Source: Xenorhabdus griffiniae (lineage in GTDB: Bacteria; Pseudomonadota; Gammaproteobacteria; Enterobacterales; Enterobacteriaceae). Taken from it: a stretch of 64,000 nt of DNA. Positions 19,423 to 28,685 of the stretch are shown here, piece by piece. Every line of letters starts with the position of its first letter. Position 1 is the stretch's first letter. The notes under the pieces were generated by a model that did no database searches, was not told where the DNA came from, and was given only the letters and a program-made list of their open reading frames with translations. Made by a program: the position numbers and the translations under genes. The stretch is taken from positions 868,001 to 932,000 of the forward strand of contig NZ_CP147737.1 of NCBI RefSeq assembly GCF_037265215.1. The letters are read 5' to 3'.

Positions 19423-19531
19423 AAAAACCGATAAAGCGCCTTACGGGGTGAACCCAGAAATTACACACTGATAATAACAGGGTTCTTAATATTCAACTTC
19501 TAACGGATATAGCATTTTACACAGGCATAGC

Positions 19532-21397
19532 ATGAGCATTGATATAGCGAAATATCCAACATTGGCATTGGCTGAAACTCCAGAAGAGCTTCGCCTGCTA
19601 CCCAAAGAAACCTTGCCAAAGTTATGCGATGAACTGCGTCAATTTTTGCTGAACAGTGTCAGCCGCTCCAGTGGTCACTTTGCTTCCGGCCTTGGCGCTA
19701 TCGAATTAACCGTCGCACTTCACTATGTTTATAAAACCCCTTTTGACAATTTAGTCTGGGATGTTGGTCATCAGGCCTACCCACACAAAATTTTAACTGG
19801 ACGTCGTGATCGCATTAATACCATTCGGCAAAAAAATGGCCTTCACCCCTTCCCCTGGCGAGAAGAAAGTGAGTACGACACTTTATGCGTCGGCCACTCA
19901 TCCACATCAATCAGCGCTGGCTTAGGTATGGCTATTGCTGCCGAACACGAAGGCAAAGGCCGCAAAACGGTATGCGTCATTGGGGATGGCGCCATTACTG
20001 CGGGCATGGCTTTTGAAGCTATGAACCATGCCGGCGATATCGATCCCGACATGCTGGTTATTCTCAATGACAATGAAATGTCTATCTCTGAAAATGTGGG
20101 AGCATTGAATAACCATCTGGCACAGATTCTGTCAGGCAAACTGTATACAACTCTGCGTGAAGGCGGCAAAAAAGTTTTTTCCAACCTGCCGCCTATCAAA
20201 GAGTTGTTGAAAAAAACGGAAGAACATCTGAAAGGCATGGTGGTTCCCGGAACGCTGTTTGAAGAACTTGGGTTCAACTATATCGGGCCTGTTGATGGCC
20301 ATGACGTACTGGCGCTAACCCAAACGTTGAAAAACATGCGCGAACTGAAAGGGCCACAATTCCTGCACATCATGACTAAAAAAGGTCGTGGTTATGCACC
20401 AGCGGAAAAAGATCCTATCAGCTGGCACGCTGTCCCCAAATTCGATCCTTCAACGGGTTCTTTGCCAAAAAGTGCAGAAACTCGCCCGACATTTTCCAAG
20501 ATCTTCGGTGATTGGCTGTGCGAAGAAGCCGCGCATGATAAAAAACTGATGGCGATCACCCCTGCCATGCGGGAAGGTTCCGGTATGGTGCGCTTTTCCC
20601 GCGAATATCCTGAACAATATTTTGATGTCGCGATTGCCGAGCAACATTCGGTCACTTTTGCCGCAGGTCTGGCTATTGGCGGCTATAAACCTATCGTTGC
20701 CATTTATTCGACCTTTCTGCAACGCGCTTATGATCAGGTGATCCACGATGTCGCCATCCAAAACTTACCTGTCTTGTTTGCTATCGACCGTGGCGGCATT
20801 GTCGGTGCAGATGGTCAAACCCATCAAGGTGCTTTTGATCTTTCTTTCCTGCGCTGCATCCCGAATATGGTAATTATGGCACCCAGCGATGAAAACGAAT
20901 GCCGCCAGATGCTACATACTGGCTATCATTATCAAGCAGGCCCTGTTGCTGTTCGTTATCCTCGCGGTACAGGGACAGGTGCTGAACTCCAACCTTTGGA
21001 AACATTGCCAATCGGCAAGGGCGTCATCCGTCGTCAAGGAGAGCGCGTTGCGATCCTTAACTTTGGCACATTATTAGACTATGCGCTGCAAGCGGCTGAA
21101 AATCTGAATGCAACTGTTGTGGATATGCGTTTCGTCAAACCACTGGATAAAGCGCTGGTGCTGGAAATGGCAGCCAGCCACGAGTTGCTGGTGACTTTGG
21201 AAGAAAATGCCATCATGGGTGGTGCAGGCAGTGGTGTTAACGAATTAGTGATGCAGAAAAAATTGTCAGTTCCTGTATTAAATCTGGGTTTACCCGATAA
21301 CTTTATACCACAAGGAACACAACAAGAGCTTCATGCTGATTTAGGGCTGGATGCGGCAGGTATTCAAAATACTATCGAGAAATATCTGGCTGAATAA
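19532..21397 (+). CDS. dxs: 1-deoxy-D-xylulose-5-phosphate synthase
   Basis: This 621-residue thiamine diphosphate enzyme condenses pyruvate and glyceraldehyde 3-phosphate in the first step of the MEP isoprenoid pathway. The TPP-binding region [19 protein letters not shown] with its downstream [10 protein letters not shown] (about residues 150-185), the catalytic-His region [17 protein letters not shown] and the second-half [14 protein letters not shown] (general acid Glu) are intact. The C-terminal transketolase domain has RYPRGTG and [15 protein letters not shown]. Length matches E. coli. A 108-bp gap separates it from ispA; downstream begins a repeat-rich accessory region. Confidence 0.97.
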   Translation: MSIDIAKYPTLALAETPEELRLLPKETLPKLCDELRQFLLNSVSRSSGHFASGLGAIELTVALHYVYKTPFDNLVWDVGHQAYPHKILTGRRDRINTIRQKNGLHPFPWREESEYDTLCVGHSSTSISAGLGMAIAAEHEGKGRKTVCVIGDGAITAGMAFEAMNHAGDIDPDMLVILNDNEMSISENVGALNNHLAQILSGKLYTTLREGGKKVFSNLPPIKELLKKTEEHLKGMVVPGTLFEELGFNYIGPVDGHDVLALTQTLKNMRELKGPQFLHIMTKKGRGYAPAEKDPISWHAVPKFDPSTGSLPKSAETRPTFSKIFGDWLCEEAAHDKKLMAITPAMREGSGMVRFSREYPEQYFDVAIAEQHSVTFAAGLAIGGYKPIVAIYSTFLQRAYDQVIHDVAIQNLPVLFAIDRGGIVGADGQTHQGAFDLSFLRCIPNMVIMAPSDENECRQMLHTGYHYQAGPVAVRYPRGTGTGAELQPLETLPIGKGVIRRQGERVAILNFGTLLDYALQAAENLNATVVDMRFVKPLDKALVLEMAASHELLVTLEENAIMGGAGSGVNELVMQKKLSVPVLNLGLPDNFIPQGTQQELHADLGLDAAGIQNTIEKYLAE

Positions 21398-21452
21398 TCG
21401 CTAATAAATAATGGGTGAATGTTTTTATTAAATATTCATCCGTTTTAATTTC

Positions 21453-21510
21453 TATACTAATTAAACTTCAAGTTGCAATTTACAACGTTATATGAAACGT
21501 GATTGGTATA
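21453..21510. repeat. Short (58 bp) internally deleted type A repeat
   Basis: It starts TATAC.AATTAAACTTCAAG-like and ends GATTGGTATA as full type A copies do, but lacks the central GC-rich hairpin and the right AACTTCAAG arm. It looks like a deletion derivative. Confidence 0.7.
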
Positions 21511-21610
21511 TTTCAATTCTTATCTCCCTTAATATTCCCCATTACCAATATATTATTTTTTATCAACTCATCTTTTATAGTTTCAGAAAGAGACCATTAA
21601 TATTTGATAT

Positions 21611-21708
21611 AAATAGTGTTTCAAAATGATAGGAGTATTCTTTACCCCGCGCGGTGTGCGGGGTAAAGAATACCAATATCTGATACTCTCAGTATTATGA
21701 AAACCTAT
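21611..21708. repeat. Type B palindromic repeat
   Basis: A copy of the roughly 100-bp class that runs AAATAG.GTTTCA ... TGAAAACCTAT, with a central ACCCCGC / GCGGGGT hairpin and a TCTGATACTCTCAGTATTAT block. Its right end shares bases with the adjoining type A repeat. Confidence 0.8.
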
Positions 21709-21810
21709 ACCAACCTAACTTCAAGATGCATGTGATTTCTCCCCGCGTCGCGGGGAAAAATCACGTTTCATATCATGCTATAAATTGCAACATGAAGTTT
21801 AATGCATATA
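21706..21810. repeat. Type A palindromic repeat (reverse orientation)
   Basis: 105 bp from TATACCAACCTAACTTCAAG to TGAAGTTTAATGCATATA, with a central CCCCGCGTCGCGGGG hairpin. It is fused to the type B copy on its left. Confidence 0.85.
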
Positions 21811-21985
21811 TTTATCAATAGCCAAAGATTATTTCCTATATCTCAAATTAAGCATATCAATTTGACTCAATACAAATACTGTGATACCCATATTATTTAA
21901 ATGGTTATTATCTTTGCTTACGATAGTAATAAAAAATAAAAAGTAATAAAAAACATCAAACAAGACTAATAAATATTAAGGAATA

Positions 21986-23158
21986 ATGATGGATAATATC
22001 AATACCATATCTAATTCACAACAACGCCTTTATGACTTTAATGAGAACTGGACTGATTGGCGTTGGCAACAAAAAAACGCATTACGTGATGAAAAATCTT
22101 TACGTATCGCCTGTGGTGGATGGAGTGAGGAAATAACTCAACGTATTCAGCAAAATTTGCAAGGCCAAAAAATACAAATAACTCCCTATTATCTCCGCCA
22201 GATATTAGCCACCAACCAATCAGGCGATATCACGACAAACCCACTTTGGCGACAAGTGGTTCCATTTTGGAGTGAAGAGCAGTTCAATGGCTATGATGGG
22301 GAATCTGAAAATTGGGAACTTAATAATGAAATGAAAACGCCCATCTGCCAGCATAAATATGACAATCGGGTGATCTTGCGCATGGTTAATGCCTGTAACT
22401 CCTACTGTCAATTTTGCTTTGAAGCTCTAAGAACATTGAAAGTTGATTCAGGTAAATCAAACGCTGGCCGAACTTCCTTCCAACAATCCCTTGAATACAT
22501 CAAAAATACCCCCTCTGTGGAAGAAGTCATTCTTAGCGGTGGCGATCCCTTGATGCTGACAGATAAAAAATTGGATGAATCGTTGTCTGCTATCAGAGAA
22601 ATCAGAGAAGACCTGTTAATCCGCGTTCATTCCAGGGCCCTGACATTCAATCCCTACCGTATTACCAATGCGTTAATCGAAACACTGAAAAAACACCGTG
22701 TTAACGCTTTTGGTGTCCATATCTGTCATCCACTTGAGTTAAGTGAAGAATTTCAGTCTGCCGTGCGCCGCATCCAGAGTGTCGTACCGATTGTTTTTTC
22801 CAATATGCCCTTCCTACGCGGCATCAATGACAAAGAAGAAATCCTCCATAAACTGTTTATCGATTTATATCGTATAGGGGTTAAACCTTACTATCTCTAC
22901 CATTTTATGCCTTTCTCTCCCGGCTCCTCAGAGTACAAAGCCTCAATCCACGATGCCATTGCTATCATGAGTAAACTCAAGCGTCGAGTTTCCAATATCG
23001 CTTTACCGGAATATGTTCTGCCACATATGAAAGGCAAATTCACCGTGCCTTTATTCACTAATCCGGAAGAAATACCTTATTTTGAATCCATAAACGGCAA
23101 ACGTTATTACCGATTTATCAACTGGCAACAAGAACAATGTGAATGGCTAGATAATTAA
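21986..23158 (+). CDS. KamA-family radical SAM protein (2,3-aminomutase-like)
   Basis: A 390-residue radical SAM enzyme of the lysine 2,3-aminomutase family. The iron-sulfur motif CNSYCQFC (Cys137, 141, 144), the SAM-binding LSGGDPLML and the HSRALTFNPYRIT segment follow the KamA scheme; a C-terminal GKFTVP (Lys351) lines up with the PLP lysine. In lysine aminomutase an Arg two residues after the last cluster Cys binds the substrate carboxylate. Here that position is Glu146, and no Asp is seen at the two positions that hold the lysine side-chain amine. The substrate is therefore probably not free lysine, and the reaction is unknown. It is not EpmB, which keeps CFR. Start: ATGATG after AAGGAATA; the second ATG (21989) has better spacing. 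First of three genes; the next starts 53 bp on. Confidence 0.85.
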   Translation: MMDNINTISNSQQRLYDFNENWTDWRWQQKNALRDEKSLRIACGGWSEEITQRIQQNLQGQKIQITPYYLRQILATNQSGDITTNPLWRQVVPFWSEEQFNGYDGESENWELNNEMKTPICQHKYDNRVILRMVNACNSYCQFCFEALRTLKVDSGKSNAGRTSFQQSLEYIKNTPSVEEVILSGGDPLMLTDKKLDESLSAIREIREDLLIRVHSRALTFNPYRITNALIETLKKHRVNAFGVHICHPLELSEEFQSAVRRIQSVVPIVFSNMPFLRGINDKEEILHKLFIDLYRIGVKPYYLYHFMPFSPGSSEYKASIHDAIAIMSKLKRRVSNIALPEYVLPHMKGKFTVPLFTNPEEIPYFESINGKRYYRFINWQQEQCEWLDN

Positions 23159-23211
23159 TTTACTTATTATTTTCAGCAAATGATAAAACCTATTTATTTC
23201 AAGGATGCCAA

Positions 23212-25299
23212 ATGAAACCAAATGCGATTTTGTTTGTTGATATCGATGATGCCCAAATTCCGCGCTATAAATATCGTGAAGCCCATTCCACCGCAGCAAA
23301 AAAGATGGGAATGAGTTGCCTAACGGCAGCGCTGAAAGGACGCCAGCACACAGAGCGTCTTTATATAGATAGCGATGATGTTTTTTACTTAGAGTCACTG
23401 ACACAAGATGCCTTACAGGATCTTGTCGCCATTTTGCAACAAACCTATAGATTACGAGGTATTTTGTGTTATGCAGGCCATGCGTCTACTTACGGCCAAG
23501 TTGGCTGCATTGTTGCAGAAGTTTGTCGCAATATTGGCTTGCCAAATACGTCTGCATCTGCGATTGCAACCTGTAACAACAAGTTCTTAATGCGCCAGGC
23601 ACTGCAAAAATATGGCGTCAGATCAATACGCCATGCCTTGTGCCATACCGAAGAGGAACTCTATTCACAAGCTAAAGTAATTGGTTATCCCTTAATTGCA
23701 AAACCTCCATTTGGGGCAGCTTCAGTCTTCATCAAAAAATGCCGTGATTGGTCTGAACTTAAAGCACATTATCGCGCATTTACAACCCACTATGACCACT
23801 CGATTTATATCGATTTTATGGGAAATAAACAGGAGTGTTTCACTTTAGCGGGTGAGAAACATATCAACATACCGGGCAAAAGCCTGCTATTGGAAGAGTA
23901 CCTTGATGGCGTGGAAGGCACTGTCGAATGTGTTATCAGCCAGAACAAAATACATCCGGTGCTGATCAATGAAAAATTGATCCTGACAGAAAAAGAAAAC
24001 ACCGTACTGGAAAATTTGCTGATTTGTCCCCCTGTATCATTTTCTCCTGTTGAACAGGAACAGATTAGGGACTATGCCAGAGCCTGCATACAAGCCGTTG
24101 GATTGAACTATGCCATTGCTCATCTTGAATTTCGTATGACCAAAGATGGCCCGATAGTGATTGAAATTAACCCACGCCTTGGTGGACTCTTTGTAAATTC
24201 ATCCTTCCGTGATATCGCAGGGCTCGATCCGTACCAGCTATATCTCTCCATTCTCTTGCAGGAACAGGACATTGATACACAGATAAGCCTCGCCCAACAA
24301 CGGGCTACAGCGGCTAAACAGCATTATTCGATGTTAGCTATGTACCCAGACAAGAGCGGGCACTTTCAGGGTATTAAAAACATCGAACACATGAAAAACC
24401 ATCCAAACGTGATCGAGTGTATTTCCCAACCCACTGATTACTATATCAACGCAGAAACTGAAGAACATTACTTGCTCAGGTGCTGGGCAAAAGTAGACGA
24501 TGCGTCCGATGCCTACTCATTACACCAGGAAATGTTAGAACACGTTTATCCCATTATTAACCCAACACCAAAAAGTAGTCAGGATATGCAAATTGCAAAT
24601 ATATCGGCACGTTTGATGAATGAACACTATTGCCATATTCCACATTTCAGTGAACTTATTTCCCGTGATTCAGAAGAAATAAAAACCTTTAAAGATTATT
24701 GGAATGAATTGGTTTTAGATCAAAATTTTAAAGACTATACCCATAGGGAAAGACGTATCCTGCGCTATTATTACCACCCTGATGAAGAGAATCCACTGCA
24801 ACTAAATCGGGACAATAAATATCATTCATCCGTTACCTATGACATTGAGTACAAAAAAGGTTCCAATCAACTCAGCTATGTTAAAGAAACCTTTATTACT
24901 CACCCCATCATGCAGCATATCCTTGCAACAGATATAGCGATTTTAGGTGACCAATTAACGAAAAAGCATCACTATGCGATTGATATTCACCAATTTCGGG
25001 TAAAAGCGCAAGCCGGTAAAGACAGTCCGACAACCTCCGGAATTCATCAGGATGGTCAGAATTGGATTTTTATGCACTTTATCCAAAGCCACAATACAGA
25101 GCCGGTGATTTCCGAAGTTCACGCAACAGCCCATGAAGCTCCGCCCTTGCTACACACCGCAATGGAGCATTTTCTTGAAACACTCGCAATAAATGATAAA
25201 CGACTTTATCATCGGGCAAGCAGTGTTCGACAAGTATCTCCTACAAATGCGGCATTTCGGGATCTATTGCTGGTAACTTTCCGACAACTGCCTAAATAA
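23212..25299 (+). CDS. ATP-grasp ligase fused to a PF10014-type Fe(II)/2-oxoglutarate oxygenase
   Basis: A 695-residue two-domain protein. Residues 1-440 form an ATP-grasp ligase related to L-amino-acid ligases, with NKFLMRQAL, the nucleotide-binding YPLIAKPPFGAAS, LLLEEYLDG, AIAHLEFR and the metal-binding VIEINPRLGG. Such enzymes join carboxylates to amines through an acyl-phosphate. Residues 460-695 resemble the 2OG-Fe dioxygenase family of bacterial L-isoleucine hydroxylase, with HQFRVKA, HQDG and FRDLLLVTF. The metal triad reads His612, Asp614 and His667, and the 53-residue spacing from first to last His equals that of isoleucine dioxygenase as I recall it. One polypeptide thus could couple ligation and hydroxylation. 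Substrates are unknown. Downstream, the MFS gene starts 17 bp after the stop. Confidence 0.85.
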   Translation: MKPNAILFVDIDDAQIPRYKYREAHSTAAKKMGMSCLTAALKGRQHTERLYIDSDDVFYLESLTQDALQDLVAILQQTYRLRGILCYAGHASTYGQVGCIVAEVCRNIGLPNTSASAIATCNNKFLMRQALQKYGVRSIRHALCHTEEELYSQAKVIGYPLIAKPPFGAASVFIKKCRDWSELKAHYRAFTTHYDHSIYIDFMGNKQECFTLAGEKHINIPGKSLLLEEYLDGVEGTVECVISQNKIHPVLINEKLILTEKENTVLENLLICPPVSFSPVEQEQIRDYARACIQAVGLNYAIAHLEFRMTKDGPIVIEINPRLGGLFVNSSFRDIAGLDPYQLYLSILLQEQDIDTQISLAQQRATAAKQHYSMLAMYPDKSGHFQGIKNIEHMKNHPNVIECISQPTDYYINAETEEHYLLRCWAKVDDASDAYSLHQEMLEHVYPIINPTPKSSQDMQIANISARLMNEHYCHIPHFSELISRDSEEIKTFKDYWNELVLDQNFKDYTHRERRILRYYYHPDEENPLQLNRDNKYHSSVTYDIEYKKGSNQLSYVKETFITHPIMQHILATDIAILGDQLTKKHHYAIDIHQFRVKAQAGKDSPTTSGIHQDGQNWIFMHFIQSHNTEPVISEVHATAHEAPPLLHTAMEHFLETLAINDKRLYHRASSVRQVSPTNAAFRDLLLVTFRQLPK

Positions 25300-25316
25300 C
25301 AAGTGAGCGAATAATC

Positions 25317-26543
25317 ATGCCAAGCCAGGAAAATAGTTTGGGTTTGCGTTGTTCTAGCCTTAATGCCTTATTGATCGTCAGTGCTCGGTTCGTCTCCGAT
25401 TTTGGTGCATTCCTGAATATGGTGGCACTCTCCACCTATGTCTATCTGCTCAGTAATAGCGTCATGCACGTCAGTATTTTTCTTGCCTGTCGTGTTGCTG
25501 GCGGTATCATTGCCAGCTTGATCGGAACCCCTTTTTTCAGACGATTTACAGGCCGATGGCCGCTGGTTTTTTTTGATCTGGTACGTGTCATTTTACTGTC
25601 CCTATTATTGTTGATCCCCGCATCACAGCAGCTACTGATCTTACCGGTGATCGCCTTCGGCATTGGCTTAGGTAATTCAATGTTTGCTATCGGATTAAAC
25701 AGTCAAATGCCATATTGGGTTCATGCTTCCCAACGTATATCAACTAATTCCTGGCTTACCTCTGTCGCTGCCACAGGAGCCGTATTTGGCAGCCTTGTAT
25801 CGGGACTTTTGGTCGCAAGTAGTGGTTATGAAATAGTATTTACCGTCAATATCATGACTTATCTGCTGGCGGCGATCCTGATTATGCCCCTTCGTTTTCT
25901 CTCCTTGCCAGAGCTGAAAATATCAAGAGAACTGGGTAACGAGTGGCGTGAATTGCGCCACGGGTTGCGCGGTGCGCCCATGCTGGCAGGTATGCTATTT
26001 CTCAGTCTGGCAGATACATTGGGTAGCGCTGCCCATAACGTCGGTTTTCCCATCATTTCGAAACTGCTTACCCCCGATAACGCCAGTACCACGATGGGAT
26101 TACTGCTGGCAACATGGGCGATAGGAAAATTCGCAGGCGCGCGATTGGCTAGTTACCGGCTGCGTAGCCGCAACCTGTTGAAGATGGAGAAACTATTCTT
26201 TATCGGTGTCGCTCTGATGTCGACTGGGTTTATCCTCACTTTCCAACAAAGCAGTGTATTCTGGCTACTGCTATTCGCAATCTGGGCAGGAATAGGTGAC
26301 GGGATCGCGGAAGTGAGCCTAATATCACGGGCACAAAGTGAACCGGAAAATTTACGTTTGCCAATTTTCAGTTTATTGACGCTGTTACAAATGACGGGCT
26401 TTGGGATAGGAATGTTGCTGGTCGCCCCTTTCTATGTTTGGCTACCACCTTCCATTGTCATTCTAATATTTCACGGCTTGCCACTGACGGTATTAGTAAT
26501 GGTCTTGTTGTGGGTACGGCGTTTTACTACAAGCAAACTATAA
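25317..26543 (+). CDS. MFS transporter, probable exporter of the cluster product
   Basis: A 408-residue, 12-helix major facilitator. The N-terminal half has SDFGAFLNMVALSTYVYLL and CRVAGGIIASLIGTPFFRRF (a motif A-like loop); the second half has LLATWAIGKFAGARLASYRLRSR. The layout resembles MFS_3-type efflux carriers that often accompany small antibiotic or siderophore clusters. It follows the ATP-grasp/oxygenase gene by 17 bp, so co-transcription is likely. Export and self-protection are an inference from position, since the substrate cannot be read. The ATG at 25317 is the first in frame and has only a weak ribosome site. A type A repeat begins at its stop codon. Confidence 0.8.
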   Translation: MPSQENSLGLRCSSLNALLIVSARFVSDFGAFLNMVALSTYVYLLSNSVMHVSIFLACRVAGGIIASLIGTPFFRRFTGRWPLVFFDLVRVILLSLLLLIPASQQLLILPVIAFGIGLGNSMFAIGLNSQMPYWVHASQRISTNSWLTSVAATGAVFGSLVSGLLVASSGYEIVFTVNIMTYLLAAILIMPLRFLSLPELKISRELGNEWRELRHGLRGAPMLAGMLFLSLADTLGSAAHNVGFPIISKLLTPDNASTTMGLLLATWAIGKFAGARLASYRLRSRNLLKMEKLFFIGVALMSTGFILTFQQSSVFWLLLFAIWAGIGDGIAEVSLISRAQSEPENLRLPIFSLLTLLQMTGFGIGMLLVAPFYVWLPPSIVILIFHGLPLTVLVMVLLWVRRFTTSKL

Positions 26544-26638
26544 CTATTGCAAACTGCAATTTACAACACGCTATGAAACCTGATTTCTTCCCGCTTCGCG
26601 GGGAGAAATCACACGCATCTTGAAGTTAGATTGGTGTA
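26541..26638. repeat. Type A palindromic repeat (left end degenerate)
   Basis: The core GCAATTTACAACACG, the central CCCGCTTCGCGGG hairpin and the right end GCATCTTGAAGTTAGATTGG are all present. The left TATACGCATTAAACTTCAAG end has decayed. It begins at the stop of the MFS gene and probably works as its terminator. Confidence 0.8.
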
Positions 26639-26920
26639 GTGACCACGTTAATGCCGATATTTAATACCCGTCTGGTATCAGATATCGGTTTTATCCCTTT
26701 TGGTTTCCAATCCGACTAGCAAAATCTTCTCATCCAATAAACGCTTTTTCATCCAAGTAGTGATCTACATTCCACTTTTGCAATCCATTGCGAATTTTAT
26801 TTGCTTATTTGTTAACCGAAGTTTATTTGTTGTTCAACAATATGCAAATAATGAATTAACAATAAACACAATCTAAACCCACAATAAAACAACAATGCAT
26901 TTATTCATGGGGAATAAAAT
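26544..26920. other. Gap between the MFS gene and DUF969
   Basis: The 377-bp gap holds a type A repeat, then AT-rich DNA with a short inverted repeat GATACCAGA-type element (26670-26690 region) and the presumed promoter of the DUF969-DUF979-pcp operon. No gene is seen. Confidence 0.5.
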
Positions 26921-27649
26921 ATGCAGCAAACCATCAACTTCTGGCCCCTAATCGGGATCGCCGTCATCATCATCGGTTTTGTCATCAGATTTAATCCGGT
27001 TCTGGTCGTCACCGTCACTGGCCTTGTTACGGGATTGGCTGCTCACATGCCGATAGCCGATATTTTGGAGAAGCTAGGTTCTGGGTTTGTTAATACCCTA
27101 AATTTAACCCTAACTCTCCTGTTTCCTTTAGTTATCATTGGCCTATTGGAAAGACATGGTTTAAAAGAACGGGCCCAGAAATCCATTGCTCATATCAAAA
27201 TGGCGACCACTGGACGTTTATTGATTGTCTATCTGTTTATACGAGAAATCTCTGCCGCATTAGGTTTAACCAGTTTAGGCGGACACCCGCAAATGGTTCG
27301 TCCCCTCTTAGCTCCGATGGCAGAAGGGGCGGCTGAAAATCAATATGGTAAGTTGCCAGATTCAGTTCGTCATCGCATTCGCGCGATGTCCGCAGCAACG
27401 GATAATACCGGTCTATTCTTTGGGGAAGATATTTTTGTTGCCTTCGGGGCAATTATCTTTATGCACAATTTCATGCTGGAATCAGGGGGTATTCACACCG
27501 AACCACTGCATATCGCTCTCTGGGGGATCCCTACTGCTATTTGTGCTTTTCTTATCCATTCAGTTCGGTTATATCGCCTTGATTATCGTATTGCCAACGA
27601 ACTGAATGCCTTGAATCACGCCAAACTGCACAGCAAGGAGGAGAAATAA
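26921..27649 (+). CDS. DUF969 family inner-membrane protein
   Basis: A 242-residue integral membrane protein of the DUF969 family, with about five to six helices (WPLIGIAVIIIGFVIRF, VLVVTVTGLVTGLAA, TLTLLFPLVIIGLLE). The polar, conserved-looking loops include REISAALGLTSLGGHPQMVRPL and AMSAATDNTGLFFGEDIFVA. The family is always found paired with DUF979, and the start of that gene overlaps this stop (TAATG). The pair probably forms one two-subunit transporter. Linkage to pcp suggests pyroglutamate or pyroglutamyl-peptide transport, but this has not been shown from sequence. GGGGAA precedes the ATG. Confidence 0.8.
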   Translation: MQQTINFWPLIGIAVIIIGFVIRFNPVLVVTVTGLVTGLAAHMPIADILEKLGSGFVNTLNLTLTLLFPLVIIGLLERHGLKERAQKSIAHIKMATTGRLLIVYLFIREISAALGLTSLGGHPQMVRPLLAPMAEGAAENQYGKLPDSVRHRIRAMSAATDNTGLFFGEDIFVAFGAIIFMHNFMLESGGIHTEPLHIALWGIPTAICAFLIHSVRLYRLDYRIANELNALNHAKLHSKEEK

Positions 27650-28665
27650 TGTTTCAATTACAGTATCTCTACGTACTGGCAGGGGTGCTCTTGCTAGCTG
27701 TCGCTATCATGTCATGGCGTGATAAAGCAAATCCTCGCCGTTTAACTACCGGTCTATTCTGGGCGCTTTACGGTTTGATCTTCCTGATGGGGAAATGGAG
27801 TCATCATATAGTAGCTGTCTGGATCAGTGATGAAGCCCAAGCCCAAAGAATTGCTTATATTAGTATCGGTGTGCTGGTCATTCTTATGGCACTATTGGCA
27901 GGATTTGGTGGAGTTCAGCTGGGAAATTATCATCAACGTACCCCAAAACAACAGCGGGAAAGCGCTGATCGTCTTGGCAATCAACTATTTTTTCCCGTCC
28001 TGCTGATCCCCGTTGTCACCATGATTGGCGTGTTGATGTTTGACCACATTCCAGGCTTACAACAAGCCGTCTTTGGTGAGGGAAATCATTCAACGCTGGT
28101 GACTCTCTTTTCAATTACTCTCGGCTGCCTGCTAGGATTGGTTATAGCATTACGCATAAGCCGTGATGCCATAACACAGCCAATACAGGAGACTCGCCGT
28201 CTGCTGGACTCCATTGGCTGCGTCTTCATCCTGCCACAACTTCTGGCTACGCTCGGATTGCTGTTTGCGACTGCCGGCATCGGCACGGTGATTTCCCACC
28301 TGACCGAAAGTTATATCGCTGTCGATAATCGTTTTATCGCCGTGATAGCGTACGTATTTGGTATGGCTCTGCTGACCATGGTTATGGGAAATGCTTTCGC
28401 GGCTTTTCCCATCGTTACTGCCGGTATTGGCATTCCCATTTTGATCTTACAGCACGGCGGCAATCCTGCCGTTATGGCTGCCATTGGTATGTTCTCCGGC
28501 TATTGCGGTACGTTGATGACACCCATGGCGGCAAATTTTAATCTCGTCCCTGTTGCCCTGTTAGAATTGCCTGACCGCAATGCCGTTATCAAAGCACAAA
28601 TCCCTACAGGATGTGCCTTACTACTTACCAATGTATTCCTGCTCTATTTTCTACTCTTCTTATAA
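27649..28665 (+). CDS. DUF979 family inner-membrane protein
   Basis: A 338-residue polytopic membrane protein of the DUF979 family with about nine to ten helices. Family-like segments are GLFWALYGLIFLMGKW in the N-terminal part, GVLVILMALLAGFGGVQLG, AVIAYVFGMALLTMVMGNAFAAFPIVTAGIG and the C-terminal FSGYCGTLMTPMAANFN. It overlaps DUF969 by one base and lies 20 bp before pcp, so the three are one operon. The function is unknown; a permease role is inferred from the topology and the partner. Confidence 0.8.
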   Translation: MFQLQYLYVLAGVLLLAVAIMSWRDKANPRRLTTGLFWALYGLIFLMGKWSHHIVAVWISDEAQAQRIAYISIGVLVILMALLAGFGGVQLGNYHQRTPKQQRESADRLGNQLFFPVLLIPVVTMIGVLMFDHIPGLQQAVFGEGNHSTLVTLFSITLGCLLGLVIALRISRDAITQPIQETRRLLDSIGCVFILPQLLATLGLLFATAGIGTVISHLTESYIAVDNRFIAVIAYVFGMALLTMVMGNAFAAFPIVTAGIGIPILILQHGGNPAVMAAIGMFSGYCGTLMTPMAANFNLVPVALLELPDRNAVIKAQIPTGCALLLTNVFLLYFLLFL

Positions 28666-28685
28666 AATAACAGCAAGGAACCGTC

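Larger units (their letters stand above)
21398..21985. other. Repeat-filled gap between dxs and the radical SAM cluster
   Basis: The 588-bp gap contains three palindromic repeats (21453-21510, 21611-21708, 21706-21810) and about 175 bp of AT-rich DNA before the cluster. The latter should hold the cluster promoter, but no firm -10/-35 pair could be assigned. No gene is visible. Confidence 0.6.

Noticed and set aside
21986..23158. Identity as EpmB (EF-P beta-lysylation) or classical lysine 2,3-aminomutase
   Set aside because: The CFE after the cluster motif and absence of the lysine-binding Asp residues differ from both, and no epmA or efp is linked.
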